Positions 25,814-34,499 of a stretch of 64,000 nucleotides of DNA are shown here, piece after piece. The DNA is from Streptomyces malaysiense (lineage in GTDB: Bacteria > Actinomycetota > Actinomycetes > Streptomycetales > Streptomycetaceae). The position numbers and the translations under genes were made by a program. Where the stretch lies: assembly GCF_000980885.2 (NCBI RefSeq), contig NZ_LBDA02000094.1, positions 1 to 64,000 on the forward strand, given 5' to 3'. Below the pieces are notes generated by a model that saw only the letters and a list, made by a program, of their open reading frames with translations, ran no database searches and had not been told where the DNA came from. How positions within the stretch are numbered: position 1 is the first letter of the stretch; each line of letters opens with the position of its first letter.

Positions 25814-26269
25814 ATGAACCACCGTCACATCTCCGCCGCCCTCGTCGCCGCCTCGGCCGTGGCCCTCCTCGCCACCTCGTGCGGGTCCGCCGGCGCCGTC
25901 CCGAGGGAGGGGGCCGCCCACACCGCCAGGGCCACGAGCTGGAAGCCGTGCTACCTGCCCGCGGGCCGGCACTTCCTGAAGCTGGACTCCGCCAGGAACG
26001 TCAAGGGCAAGGCCGTCGTGCGCGTCACCCCGCAGACCTGCAAGGTGAACACGAGGAACGACGAGGACGTCGTCTACACCCCGAACGGCGCCGCCCGCTC
26101 GCTCGGCTTCGCGCCGGGCGCCTCCGTCGAGGTCCTGCGCGAGACCACGAGCGTGAAGGTCGCCCCGACGTGGCTGGCGAACCACAAGCTCGCCAACAGC
26201 CCGTACTTCTACTACCACGTCAACGGCAAGGGCCAGATCAGCGCCCTGTCGGAGATCTACCACCCGTAG
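25814..26269 (+). CDS. small putative lipoprotein
   Basis: A 151-aa exported protein. It starts MNHRHISAALVAASAVALLATSC: a positive N-terminus, a hydrophobic core of about 15 residues, and an ATSC lipobox-like cleavage site with Cys at residue 23, so it is probably anchored to the outer face of the membrane. The mature part (SWKPCYLPAGRHFLKLDS... to SEIYHP) is basic and beta-like, with two Cys that could form a disulphide. Function unknown. A gagg ribosome site precedes the ATG. It converges on idh with a strong shared terminator. Confidence 0.7.
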   Translation: MNHRHISAALVAASAVALLATSCGSAGAVPREGAAHTARATSWKPCYLPAGRHFLKLDSARNVKGKAVVRVTPQTCKVNTRNDEDVVYTPNGAARSLGFAPGASVEVLRETTSVKVAPTWLANHKLANSPYFYYHVNGKGQISALSEIYHP

Positions 26270-26278
26270 CGGGGACGA

Positions 26279-26319
26279 CACCGCGCCCCACCGCCCGGCG
26301 AGGGCGGTGGGGCGCGGTG
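26279..26319. terminator. perfect 18-bp bidirectional terminator
   Basis: The arms caccgcgccccaccgccc (26279-26296) and gggcggtggggcgcggtg (26302-26319) pair perfectly over 18 bases around a five-base loop. It lies between the stop codons of the convergent lipoprotein and isocitrate dehydrogenase genes. Confidence 0.8.
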
Positions 26320-26338
26320 GTGCCGGGGCGAGCCGCGG

Positions 26339-28558
26339 TCAGCTCAGCGAGGCGAGCGCCGTGTTCCAGGTGGCCGACGGGCGCATCACCGCGTCCGCCT
26401 TCTCCTGGTCGACGCGGTAGTAGCCGCCGAGGTCGGCCGGGTTGCCCTGGACACCGTTCAGCTCGGACACGATCTGCTGCTCGTCGGCCGAGAGGGCCTC
26501 GGCGAGCGGCGCGAACGCCTTGGCCAGATCGGCGTCGTCGGTCTGCTTGGCCAGCTCCTGCGCCCAGTACAGGGACAGGTAGAAGTGGCTGCCGCGGTTG
26601 TCGATGCCGCCGATGCGACGGGTCGGGGACTTGTCCTCGTTGAGGAAGGTCGCCGTGGCGCGGTCCAGGGCGTCGGCCAGGACCTTGGCGCCGGTGTTGC
26701 CGGTGGCCGCCGCGTACTGCTCCAGGGAGGGCACGAGCGCGAAGAACTCGCCGAGCGAGTCCCAGCGCAGGTAGTTCTCCTTGACCAGCTGCTGGACGTG
26801 CTTGGGCGCGGAGCCGCCGGCGCCGGTCTCGAACAGGCCGCCGCCCGCCATCAGCGGGACGACCGACAGCATCTTGGCGCTGGTGCCCAGCTCCAGGATC
26901 GGGAACAGGTCGGTCAGGTAGTCGCGCAGCACGTTGCCGGTGACCGAGATGGTGTTCTCGCCGCGGCGGATGCGCTCCACCGACAGCTTGGTGGCCTCGA
27001 TCGGGGACAGGATCCGGATGTCCAGGCCCTCGGTGTCGTGCTCCGGCAGGTACTGCTTGACCTTGGCGATCAGCTGCGCGTCGTGGGCGCGGTTCTCGTC
27101 CAGCCAGAACACGGCCGGGTCGCCGGTGGCACGGGCGCGGGTGACGGCCAGCTTGACCCAGTCGCGGATCGGGGCGTCCTTGGTCTGGCAGGCGCGGAAG
27201 ATGTCGCCCGGGGCCACGGCCTGCTCCAGGACCACGTTGCCGGCCGCGTCCACCATGCGGACCGTGCCGGCGGCCGTGATCTCGAAGGTCTTGTCGTGGG
27301 AGCCGTACTCCTCGGCCTTCTGCGCCATGAGGCCGACGTTCGGCACCGTGCCCATGGTCGACGGGTCGAAGGCGCCGTTGGTCCGGCAGTCCTCGATCAC
27401 GGCCTGGTAGACGCCGGAGTAGCTGTGGTCCGGCAGCACCGCGAGGGTGTCGTGCTCCTGGCCGTCCGCGCCCCACATGTGGCCGGAGGTACGGATCATC
27501 GCCGGCATGGAGGCGTCCACGATGACGTCCGAGGGGACGTGCAGGTTGGTGATGCCCTTGTCGGAGTCGACCATGGCCAGCGCCGGGCCGTCGGCCAGCT
27601 CGGCGTCGAAGGACGCCTTGATCTCGGCGCCCTCGGGCAGGTTCTCCAGGCCCTTGTAGATGCCGCCGAGGCCGTCGTTCGGGGAGAGGCCGGCCGCCTT
27701 GAGCGTCTCGCCGTACTTCGCGAAGGTCTTCGGGAAGAAGGCGCGCACCACGTGACCGAAGATGATCGGGTCGGAGACCTTCATCATCGTGGCCTTCAGG
27801 TGCACGGAGAACAGCACGCCCTCCTGCTTGGCGCGGGCGACCTGCGCGGCGAGGAACTCGTTGAGGGCGGCGGCGCGCAGCACGGCGGCGTCCACGACCT
27901 CACCGGCGACGACCGGCAGCGGTGCGCGCAGCTCGGTGGTGGTGCCGTCGGCGCCGACCAGCTCGAAGCGCAGGGTGGTGTCCTCGGTGATCACCGCGGA
28001 CTTCTCGGTGCTCGCGAAGTCGTTCTCGCTCATGGTCGCCACGTTGGTCTTGGACTCGGCGGTCCAGGCGCCCATGCGGTGCGGGTGGGTCTTGGCGTAG
28101 TTCTTCACCGAGGCCGGGGCACGGCGGTCGGAGTTGCCCTCACGCAGGACCGGGTTGACCGCGGAGCCCTTGATCTTGTCGTAGCGGGCGCGGATCTCGC
28201 GCTCCTCGTCCGACTTCGGGTCGTCCGGGTAGTCCGGCAGCGCGTAGCCCTTGCCCTGCAGCTCGGCGACGGCGGCCTTGAGCTGCGGGATGGACGCCGA
28301 GATGTTCGGCAGCTTGACGATGTTGGCCGAAGGGGTCTTGGCGAGCTCGCCCAGCTCGGTCAGCGCGTCCGCGATGCGCTGGTCCTCGTCCAGGTACTCC
28401 GGGAAGACGGCGATGATGCGCCCGGCCAGCGAGATGTCGCGGGTCTGCACGGGCACACCGGCCTGCGAGGCGTACGCCCGGACCACCGGCAGGAACGAAT
28501 GCGTCGCCAGGGCCGGGGCCTCGTCTGTGTACGTGTAGATGATGGTCGAGTCAGTCAC
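26339..28558 (-). CDS. idh: NADP-dependent isocitrate dehydrogenase, monomeric type
   Basis: A 739-aa enzyme of the monomeric IDH family that oxidises isocitrate to 2-oxoglutarate with NADP in the TCA cycle. It begins VTDSTIIYTYTDEAPALATHSFLPVV and contains the family blocks KLPNISASIPQLKAAVAELQ, NPVLREGNSDRRAPASVKNY, VLFSVHLKATMMKVSDPIIF and GLFETGAGGSAPKHVQQL, all close to the S. coelicolor enzyme as I remember it (SCO7000). The GTG at 28558 is set by homology; the longer frame adds an unrelated 30-residue leader. Full length and apparently intact. It is probably the single IDH of the organism. Confidence 0.96.
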   Translation of the reverse strand: MTDSTIIYTYTDEAPALATHSFLPVVRAYASQAGVPVQTRDISLAGRIIAVFPEYLDEDQRIADALTELGELAKTPSANIVKLPNISASIPQLKAAVAELQGKGYALPDYPDDPKSDEEREIRARYDKIKGSAVNPVLREGNSDRRAPASVKNYAKTHPHRMGAWTAESKTNVATMSENDFASTEKSAVITEDTTLRFELVGADGTTTELRAPLPVVAGEVVDAAVLRAAALNEFLAAQVARAKQEGVLFSVHLKATMMKVSDPIIFGHVVRAFFPKTFAKYGETLKAAGLSPNDGLGGIYKGLENLPEGAEIKASFDAELADGPALAMVDSDKGITNLHVPSDVIVDASMPAMIRTSGHMWGADGQEHDTLAVLPDHSYSGVYQAVIEDCRTNGAFDPSTMGTVPNVGLMAQKAEEYGSHDKTFEITAAGTVRMVDAAGNVVLEQAVAPGDIFRACQTKDAPIRDWVKLAVTRARATGDPAVFWLDENRAHDAQLIAKVKQYLPEHDTEGLDIRILSPIEATKLSVERIRRGENTISVTGNVLRDYLTDLFPILELGTSAKMLSVVPLMAGGGLFETGAGGSAPKHVQQLVKENYLRWDSLGEFFALVPSLEQYAAATGNTGAKVLADALDRATATFLNEDKSPTRRIGGIDNRGSHFYLSLYWAQELAKQTDDADLAKAFAPLAEALSADEQQIVSELNGVQGNPADLGGYYRVDQEKADAVMRPSATWNTALASLS

Positions 28559-28588
28559 CGGGTGCTCCGCTCCACGTCTGCAACATTG

Positions 28589-28600
28589 CTCGACATCAAG
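28589..28600 (-). promoter_or_regulatory. imperfect palindrome upstream of idh
   Basis: The sequence ctcga-ca-tcaag lies 31 bases upstream of the idh start, inside the only AT-richer stretch of this intergenic region (attgctcgacatcaagata). On the minus strand it contains TTGATG, which could be a -35 element. It is a candidate promoter/operator for TCA-cycle control; the evidence is positional only. Confidence 0.3.
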
Positions 28601-28837
28601 ATATCTCGTGCCGGGGGCGGGCTCGACAGGGGTGGCGCCCGGGGCCACTGTTTTCCGCCGACCGGCCGCGCGCCCGGTCGGCCGCCCCCGCCCGTTTCCC
28701 CGGCCCCGCGGGCGCGCTCGCGCTCGGTCCAGCGGCAGATCACCTCCACGACGTACAGGTGCTCGGCCCTGCTGAGCCGCCGTCCCGGTCGGCCATGCCC
28801 CCCGCGACCCGCCCGCCCCGGTTCCGCGACCGGCCCC

Positions 28838-29926
28838 CTACTCGGTGGCCTCCGGAGCCGTGTCCCCCGCACCGCCGCGCTGCCGCGGAATCGTGAGGGA
28901 GCCCTGCTGGATGGCGACCGTGCGGACGGGGGAGGGGATGTGGATGCCCTCCTCCCGGTAGCGGCGGTGCAGGCTCTTGATGAATTCGTGTTTGATCCGG
29001 TACTGGTCGCTGAACTCACCGATACCGAGGATGACCGTGAAGCCGATGCGGGAGTCGCCGAAGGTGTGGAAGCGGATCGCGGGCTCGTGGTCCGGCAGCG
29101 CGCCCGGCACCTTGTGCATGACCTCCTCGACCACCTCGGCGGTCACCCGCTCCACCTGCTCCAGGTCGGCGTCGTAGCTCACCCCCACCTGCACCGACAC
29201 GGTGAGCCGCTGCTCGGGCCGGGTGTAGTTGGTCATGTTGGCCTTGGCGAGCTGGCCGTTGGGGATCACCACCAGGTTGTTGGACAGCTGGCGGACCGTC
29301 GTCTGACGCCAGTTGATGTCCACCACGTACCCCTCCTCGCCGCCGCTCAGCTGGATGTAGTCACCCGGCTGGACGGTCTTGGACGCCAGGATGTGGACGC
29401 CCGCGAAGAGGTTCGCGAGCGTGTCCTGGAGGGCGAGCGCCACCGCCAGACCGCCGACGCCCAGCGCGGTGAGCAGCGGCGCCACGGAGATCCCGAGCGT
29501 CTGGAGCACCACCAGGAAGCCGATCGCCAGGACCAGCACCCGGGTGATGTTGACGAAGATCGTCGCCGAGCCCGCCACGCCCGACCGCGACTGCGTGAGC
29601 GTGCGCACCAGACCGGTGATCACCCGCGCCGCGGACAGCGTGGCCACGAGGATCAGCCACACCTCCAGCACCTGATCCGTGTGGTGCCGCACGGTGCCGC
29701 TGAGGGGCAGCACGATCGCCCCGGCCGCCACACCCGCCGCGATCAGCGCCCACGGCACGATCGAGCGCAGCGCGTCCACGATGACGTCGTCACCGCTCCA
29801 GCGGGTCCGCTTGGCGTGCTCGGCCAGCCGGCGCAGCAGCGAACGGGAGAGGAGGGCGGCCACCAGGCCCGCCGCGACCGCGATGCCGGCGACCACCGCG
29901 TCGTGCAGGGTCAGCGCACGGTTCAC
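28838..29926 (-). CDS. small-conductance mechanosensitive channel (MscS family)
   Basis: A 362-aa MscS-type channel that opens under membrane tension to release osmolytes. Four hydrophobic segments precede the pore helix region (LLTALGVGGLAVALALQDTLANLFAGVHILASKTVQPGDYIQL), which has the Gly/Ala packing motif and the following beta domain entry typical of MscS. The cytoplasmic domain runs to about residue 345 (YDADLEQVERV, HTFGDSRIGFTVIL). The C-terminal tail is short and polar. It has its own 189-base upstream region. Confidence 0.88.
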   Translation of the reverse strand: MNRALTLHDAVVAGIAVAAGLVAALLSRSLLRRLAEHAKRTRWSGDDVIVDALRSIVPWALIAAGVAAGAIVLPLSGTVRHHTDQVLEVWLILVATLSAARVITGLVRTLTQSRSGVAGSATIFVNITRVLVLAIGFLVVLQTLGISVAPLLTALGVGGLAVALALQDTLANLFAGVHILASKTVQPGDYIQLSGGEEGYVVDINWRQTTVRQLSNNLVVIPNGQLAKANMTNYTRPEQRLTVSVQVGVSYDADLEQVERVTAEVVEEVMHKVPGALPDHEPAIRFHTFGDSRIGFTVILGIGEFSDQYRIKHEFIKSLHRRYREEGIHIPSPVRTVAIQQGSLTIPRQRGGAGDTAPEATE

Positions 29927-30015
29927 CGGTCACCTCCGGAACCCGGGATCTGTGCGGAGCGCCGTATGCGAGGTCTCGTCACGTTGTCACCTGCTCGATG
30001 TGCGGGAAGTACGAA

Positions 30016-30048
30016 CGTGCCGGCCCCGGAACTCCGGTGACCGGCACG
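30016..30048 (-). terminator. hairpin after the amino acid permease gene
   Basis: The arms cgtgccgg (30016-30023) and ccggcacg (30041-30048) form an eight-base stem with a 17-base loop, about 70 bases beyond the permease stop and upstream of the MscS gene. It could end permease transcription. Confidence 0.35.
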
Positions 30049-30115
30049 AACGTTCATCCTGCCGTATCCGGAACGCGCCCTACCACCGGGGCCGCGGGCA
30101 CCCCGGAGCCATCGA

Positions 30116-31627
30116 TCAGATGATGTCCTCGGCGAGTTCGGCCTGGTCGCGGCCGCTGCCGTACGCCGCCTTCGGGGTGCCGTACGAGCGGCGGGCGACG
30201 TACCACCAGACGCTGGCGAGGAGGAGGACGGCGGCCAGGGCCACGGCCGCGTAGTTCATCGTTCCGACGGTGACCGGTGAGGACTGCGGCAGGCAGAACA
30301 GGACCGTGACACCCGCCACCCAGACCACCGCGACCCAGCCGACCGGCCTGCTCCACCGGCCCAGATGCCACGGCCCGCGGCGGAACCGGTCGCCCGCCCG
30401 CAGCCGCAGCAGCACCGGTATGGCGTACGCGGGGGTGATGCCGATGACATTGATGGCGGTCACCGCGTCGTACGCCGTCGCCGAGTACAGCGACGGCAGC
30501 GCGAGGCCCCCGGCGACCCCGACCGACAGCCATACGGCGGCCACCGGGGTCTGGGTGCGGCCGCTGACCGCGCGCCACAGCCGGGAGCCGGGCAGCGCGC
30601 CGTCCCGGCTGAACGCGAACACCATCCTGCTGGCCGCGGCCACCTCGGCGTTCCCGCAGAACAGCTGGGCCACGATCACCAACAGCAGCAGCGCCTTCGC
30701 GCCGCCGGCGCCGAGGCCGTCGAGCAGGATCTGCGCGGGCGGCACCCCGGTGGCCGTGGTGCGCGTGGCGTCGTAGTCCTGGATGGCGAAGGTGAGCCCG
30801 GCCAGCAGGACGAAGCCCGCGAGCCAGGAGACCCAGATGGCACGGACGATGCCCTTGGCCGCGGACACCGAGGCGCGCGAGGTCTCCTCGGACAGATGGG
30901 CGGAGGCGTCGTAGCCGGAGAAGGTGTACTGGGCGAGCAGCAGGCCGATCGCCGCGACGTAGACCGGGTTCGACCAGCCGGTCCCGTTGACGAACGTGGT
31001 GAACACGAAGGACGGCGACCGGTGGTGGTCGGGCACCACGGCGAGCGCGCCGACGATCAGCGCGACGCCCGCCAGGTGCCACCAGACGCTCACCGAGTTG
31101 AGCAGGCTGACGACGCGGACGCCGAACAGGTTCAGCACCGCGTGCAGCAGCAGGATGGCGCAGAAGATCAGCATCGTCCTGCCCGGCGACGGCACGAAGC
31201 CCCACTGGAGGTCGGCGAACGCACCGGTGAAAAGGGCGGCGCCGTAGTCGATCCCGGCGATCGCGCCGAGCAGCCCCAGCAGGTTCAGCCAGCCCGTGTA
31301 CCAGCCCCAGCGGCGGCCGCCGAGCCGGTCGGCCATGTAGTACAGGGCGCCCGAGGTCGGGTACGCGCTGGTGACCTCGGCGAGCGCGAGCCCGACGCAC
31401 AGCACGAACAGTCCGACGCCCGCCCAGCCCCACAGCATCACGGCGGGCCCGCCGGTGTTCAGGCCGAACCCGTACAGGGTCATGCAGCCGGACAGGATCG
31501 AGATCACGGAGAAGCTGATCGCGAAGTTGCCGAAGCCGCCCATGCGGCGGGCGAGTACGGGACGGTAGCCGAGCTCGCGCAGGCGCCGCTCCTCGTCCTG
31601 CTGGGGCGGTTCCGGGGAGGGGGACAT
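30116..31627 (-). CDS. APC-superfamily amino acid permease (ACT/GabP-like)
   Basis: A 503-aa permease with about 12 transmembrane segments. The N-terminal cytosolic stretch RELGYRPVLARRMGGFGNFAISFSVISILSG and the motif EVTSAYPTSGALYYMADRLGG place it in the eukaryotic-type ACT/BAT/GabP branch that imports amino acids, choline-like compounds or GABA. ATG 31627 follows a gggga-type site. No enzyme gene nearby indicates the substrate. It is separated by 60 bases from the upstream minus-strand hypothetical gene, so co-transcription is possible. Confidence 0.85.
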   Translation of the reverse strand: MSPSPEPPQQDEERRLRELGYRPVLARRMGGFGNFAISFSVISILSGCMTLYGFGLNTGGPAVMLWGWAGVGLFVLCVGLALAEVTSAYPTSGALYYMADRLGGRRWGWYTGWLNLLGLLGAIAGIDYGAALFTGAFADLQWGFVPSPGRTMLIFCAILLLHAVLNLFGVRVVSLLNSVSVWWHLAGVALIVGALAVVPDHHRSPSFVFTTFVNGTGWSNPVYVAAIGLLLAQYTFSGYDASAHLSEETSRASVSAAKGIVRAIWVSWLAGFVLLAGLTFAIQDYDATRTTATGVPPAQILLDGLGAGGAKALLLLVIVAQLFCGNAEVAAASRMVFAFSRDGALPGSRLWRAVSGRTQTPVAAVWLSVGVAGGLALPSLYSATAYDAVTAINVIGITPAYAIPVLLRLRAGDRFRRGPWHLGRWSRPVGWVAVVWVAGVTVLFCLPQSSPVTVGTMNYAAVALAAVLLLASVWWYVARRSYGTPKAAYGSGRDQAELAEDII

Positions 31628-31687
31628 GGAGACCTCCGGGGGTGGGGGACCTGGGAGCTCGGGAGCCCGTGGGGACGGTCAGGGAGC

Positions 31688-32767
31688 TCAGTGGCGGGTT
31701 CCGGTGCGGGCGCGGGGCTCGGCGCAGGCCGCGGCGCAGACCTCGGTACGAGTACCTGCGGCGGCGCCGTGGGCCAGCGCGCGGCAGTGCTCCCGGGCGC
31801 GTGTGAACACGTCCACCGCGCGCTCGCCGTCCTTGGCGCGGTACATCCAGGGCGGCGGACCGAAGTACGGGCCGATCGCCTCGAACACCCGGTCCGCGCA
31901 GGTGAATCGGCGGGCTCCCCACAGGGCGTGCGCCAGATGGTTGAGGTCCGGTTGCGCGCGCCGGCCGGGCGACGCGTGCTCGAACCAGGAGTGCAGGGCG
32001 GAGCGCGCCTCGTCGGCGGCGGCGTCCGTGGCCCAGTGCGTGTCGGGGCGGCGCGCGCGGCGGTGCCGCTCGACCCGGACGTAGAGCGGCAGGAGATGGA
32101 GCGCCGATCCGGGCGGGGCCTGTGCCGCGGCCCAGCGGGCGTAACCGGCCGACTCCGTGAGCCTGTCGGGGTCGCCGTCGGCCACCGGGGCTCCCGTGCG
32201 ACCGTCCACGCCGCCCCGTGCGTGGAAGAACTGGAGCATCCGGTGATGCGCCTCGCGGTTGAACGGGTCGCGCTCGGCGGCCTCGGCCAGCAGCCCCCAG
32301 GGGCCCGGCACGAGGTACGGCTCGGGCGGGTCGGCCCGGTGCTCCGCCCAGCGCTGCTCGGGGTCCAGCTGGGCGAGGGCGAGCAGACAGATCCAGGGCA
32401 CCGGATCGTGCGGAGCGAGCAGGGTGGCGGTCTCGGCGGCGTCCCACGCCTCGATCCACAGCTCGTGCGCCCGCAGGTACCGCGCCCGGCGCGCCCGTAA
32501 TGCCCGCTCCACCCCGATGCGGGCCCGCATCACCGCCGCGTGGGCGCTGTCCGGTTCCTCCGCGAGCCAGGCGCGCACCACGTCGCTGCCGGCGGCCGCC
32601 GCCGCGAGGATCTGGGTGCGCCGGGTCCACGTCCACCACCCGGTGGTCTCCGCGAGCAGGGTGCGCATGGCCACCCAGCGCCCGGCGCGCAACTCCTGGA
32701 GCACCGCGCGCAGGGCGTGGTCGGGCCCCGCGGGGTCGTAGGAGGGTCTCGCTCCCACGCGTGCCAT
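31688..32767 (-). CDS. hypothetical protein with a TTA codon (possible bldA dependence)
   Basis: I recognise no family. From the ATG at 32767 the protein has 359 residues, is soluble and helix-rich, with many Trp and His (TTGWWTWTRRTQIL, AYLRAHELWIEAWDAA, FNREAHHRMLQFFHARGG, LNHLAHALWGARRF), which suggests a repeat-like alpha-helical fold. A TAA on the plus strand at 32498-32500 is an in-frame TTA leucine codon (residue 90); such codons need the bldA tRNA in Streptomyces. The frame stays open upstream to 32899, but a promoter-like TATAGT at 32861-32866 favours a start downstream of it. The start is therefore uncertain. Confidence 0.65.
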   Translation of the reverse strand: MARVGARPSYDPAGPDHALRAVLQELRAGRWVAMRTLLAETTGWWTWTRRTQILAAAAAGSDVVRAWLAEEPDSAHAAVMRARIGVERALRARRARYLRAHELWIEAWDAAETATLLAPHDPVPWICLLALAQLDPEQRWAEHRADPPEPYLVPGPWGLLAEAAERDPFNREAHHRMLQFFHARGGVDGRTGAPVADGDPDRLTESAGYARWAAAQAPPGSALHLLPLYVRVERHRRARRPDTHWATDAAADEARSALHSWFEHASPGRRAQPDLNHLAHALWGARRFTCADRVFEAIGPYFGPPPWMYRAKDGERAVDVFTRAREHCRALAHGAAAGTRTEVCAAACAEPRARTGTRH

Positions 32768-32860
32768 CAGCCGGAGCCCCGGAGCCGATGACGCACGGAC
32801 GAGGCGGCGGAATGAGGTGGCAACAGCCCTCCCCTGGGCGGTGCGTGGTGGTCGGCGGAC

Positions 32861-32889
32861 ACTATAGAGGTGGTGCCTGCGCCTCACCA
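32861..32889 (-). promoter_or_regulatory. promoter candidate of the TTA-containing gene
   Basis: On the minus strand TGGTGA and TATAGT are separated by 17 bases. The -10 match is good and the -35 weak. It sits just downstream of the inverted repeat at 32894-32927, which would place that repeat where an operator or activator site is expected. Confidence 0.4.
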
Positions 32890-32893
32890 TTGT

Positions 32894-32927
32894 TGCCAAC
32901 TCAATAAGCCAGTCAGGTGAGTTGGCA
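32894..32927. promoter_or_regulatory. 10-bp inverted repeat, likely operator
   Basis: TGCCAACTCA and TGAGTTGGCA form perfect ten-base arms with a 14-base AT-richer spacer. It lies between the divergent TTA-containing gene and the glycerol-type operon, about 140 bases before the FGGY kinase start. The arm spacing fits a dimeric regulator contacting two successive major grooves. The cognate regulator is not in the window as far as I can tell. Confidence 0.5.
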
Positions 32928-33065
32928 GATCATCGGGCCGACTCGCGCGGGCTTGGACCGGCTTGACGCCGAGTGCGCGCGGCGGCAGGCTGACGCGGTG
33001 ATCTCTGGTACCGGGCACGGGAGGGTACGGATGGCGCAGGCGGCACGCCGGACGGCTGGACCGGC

Positions 33066-34499
33066 GTGACGACGGGGCCGGTGCTCGCCGTCGACCAGGG
33101 CACCTCCGGCACCAAGGCCCTCGTGGTCTGCCCGGAGCGCGGTGTCCTCGGCACCGGATACGCCGAGGTCCGGCCCCGGCACCGGCCCGGCGGGCTGGTC
33201 GAGGTGGATCCGCAGACGCTGTACGCCTCGGTGCTCACGGCCGGTCGCGGCGCCCTCGCCGAAGCCGGGGAGCGTGTCGTCGCCCTGGGCCTCGCCAACC
33301 AGGGCGAGACCGTCCTCGCCTGGGACCCCGCGACCGGCCGCCCGCTCACCGACGCCCTGGTCTGGCAGGACCGCCGTGCCGAGACCGTCTGCGCCGAACT
33401 CGGCCCCCACGGCGACGAGCTGCGCCACCTCACCGGTCTCCCCGTGGACCCGTACTTCGCCGCTCCCAAGATGGCCTGGATCCGCCGCCGTCTCACCCGC
33501 GAGGGCGTCGTCACCACCTCGGACGCCTGGCTGGTGCACCGCCTCACGGGCGCCTTCGTCACCGACGCCGCCACCGCCGGCCGCACCCAGCTCCTCGATC
33601 TCGACGACGTCCGGTGGTCGTCCCGCGCCCTCGACATCTACGGCCTCACCGGGGAACGCCTCCCGGAGATCACCGACACCGCCCAACCGGTCGGGCATAC
33701 GCGTGAGTTCGGCTACGACATCCCGCTCACCGGCCTGATCGTGGACCAGCAGGCCGCGCTGCTCGCCCAGCGCGTCACCGCCCCCGGCGCCGCCAAGTGC
33801 ACCTACGGGACCGGCGCGTTCCTGCTCGCACACACCGGCGGACGCCCCCGGCGCGGCGGCTCGGGACTGGTCAGCTGCGTGGCCTGGCGGCTGGACGGGA
33901 CCACCAGTTACTGCCTGGACGGGCAGGTCTACACGGCCGCCTCCGCGGTGCGCTGGCTCGCCGATCTCGGCGTCATCGGCTCCGCCGCCGACCTCGACCC
34001 GGTCGGCGGCGCCGTTCCCGACAGCGGGGGCGTCACCTTCGTACCCGCCCTCGCCGGACTCGCCGCCCCCTGGTGGCGCGGCGAGCTGCGCGGCTCCCTC
34101 ACCGGGCTCGGCCTCGACACCACCGCCGGCCACCTGGTGCGCGCCCTGTGCGAGGGCATCGCCGCCCAGGTCGCCGAACTCGCCGAGGCGGCAGCCACCG
34201 ACCTCGGCACCCCGCTCGGCGCGCTGCGCGTCGACGGCGGCCTCACCCGCTCCGCGCTGCTCATGCAGACCCAGGCCGACCTGCTGCAGCTCCCCGTCGA
34301 GGTGTCCGCGCTGCCGGACGCCACCGCGCTCGGCGCCGCCACCCTGGCCCGCCTCGGTGCCGACCCCGACCTCAGCATCGCCGACGCCCTGCCGAAGGAG
34401 CGCCCCGCCGCCGTGTACGAACCCCGCGTCCCGCCCGACCGGGCGGCCGAACGCCGCGCCCGCTTCCGCGCGGCCGTAGCCGCCCTGCCCGGCTCATGA
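33066..34499 (+). CDS. FGGY-family carbohydrate/glycerol kinase
   Basis: A 477-aa sugar kinase of the FGGY family, close to glycerol kinases. The N-terminal phosphate-binding motif is LAVDQGTSGTKALVV, followed by GLANQGETVLAWDPATGRPL and DALVWQDRRAE. The C-terminal FGGY region shows ALRVDGGLTRSALLMQTQADLL and PDATALGAATLARLG. It should phosphorylate glycerol or a related polyol using ATP. GTG start 33066. The stop overlaps the next gene (ATGA), and the two following genes encode FAD oxidoreductases, so kinase and dehydrogenase steps are coupled in one operon. Confidence 0.87.
   Translation: MTTGPVLAVDQGTSGTKALVVCPERGVLGTGYAEVRPRHRPGGLVEVDPQTLYASVLTAGRGALAEAGERVVALGLANQGETVLAWDPATGRPLTDALVWQDRRAETVCAELGPHGDELRHLTGLPVDPYFAAPKMAWIRRRLTREGVVTTSDAWLVHRLTGAFVTDAATAGRTQLLDLDDVRWSSRALDIYGLTGERLPEITDTAQPVGHTREFGYDIPLTGLIVDQQAALLAQRVTAPGAAKCTYGTGAFLLAHTGGRPRRGGSGLVSCVAWRLDGTTSYCLDGQVYTAASAVRWLADLGVIGSAADLDPVGGAVPDSGGVTFVPALAGLAAPWWRGELRGSLTGLGLDTTAGHLVRALCEGIAAQVAELAEAAATDLGTPLGALRVDGGLTRSALLMQTQADLLQLPVEVSALPDATALGAATLARLGADPDLSIADALPKERPAAVYEPRVPPDRAAERRARFRAAVAALPGS

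Noticed and set aside
26585..30040. Very long plus-strand open frame (over 1100 codons) antisense to idh and the MscS gene
   Set aside because: The protein is low-complexity Val/Gly/Arg/His-rich, typical of the antisense frame of a high-GC gene; both minus-strand genes have clear families.
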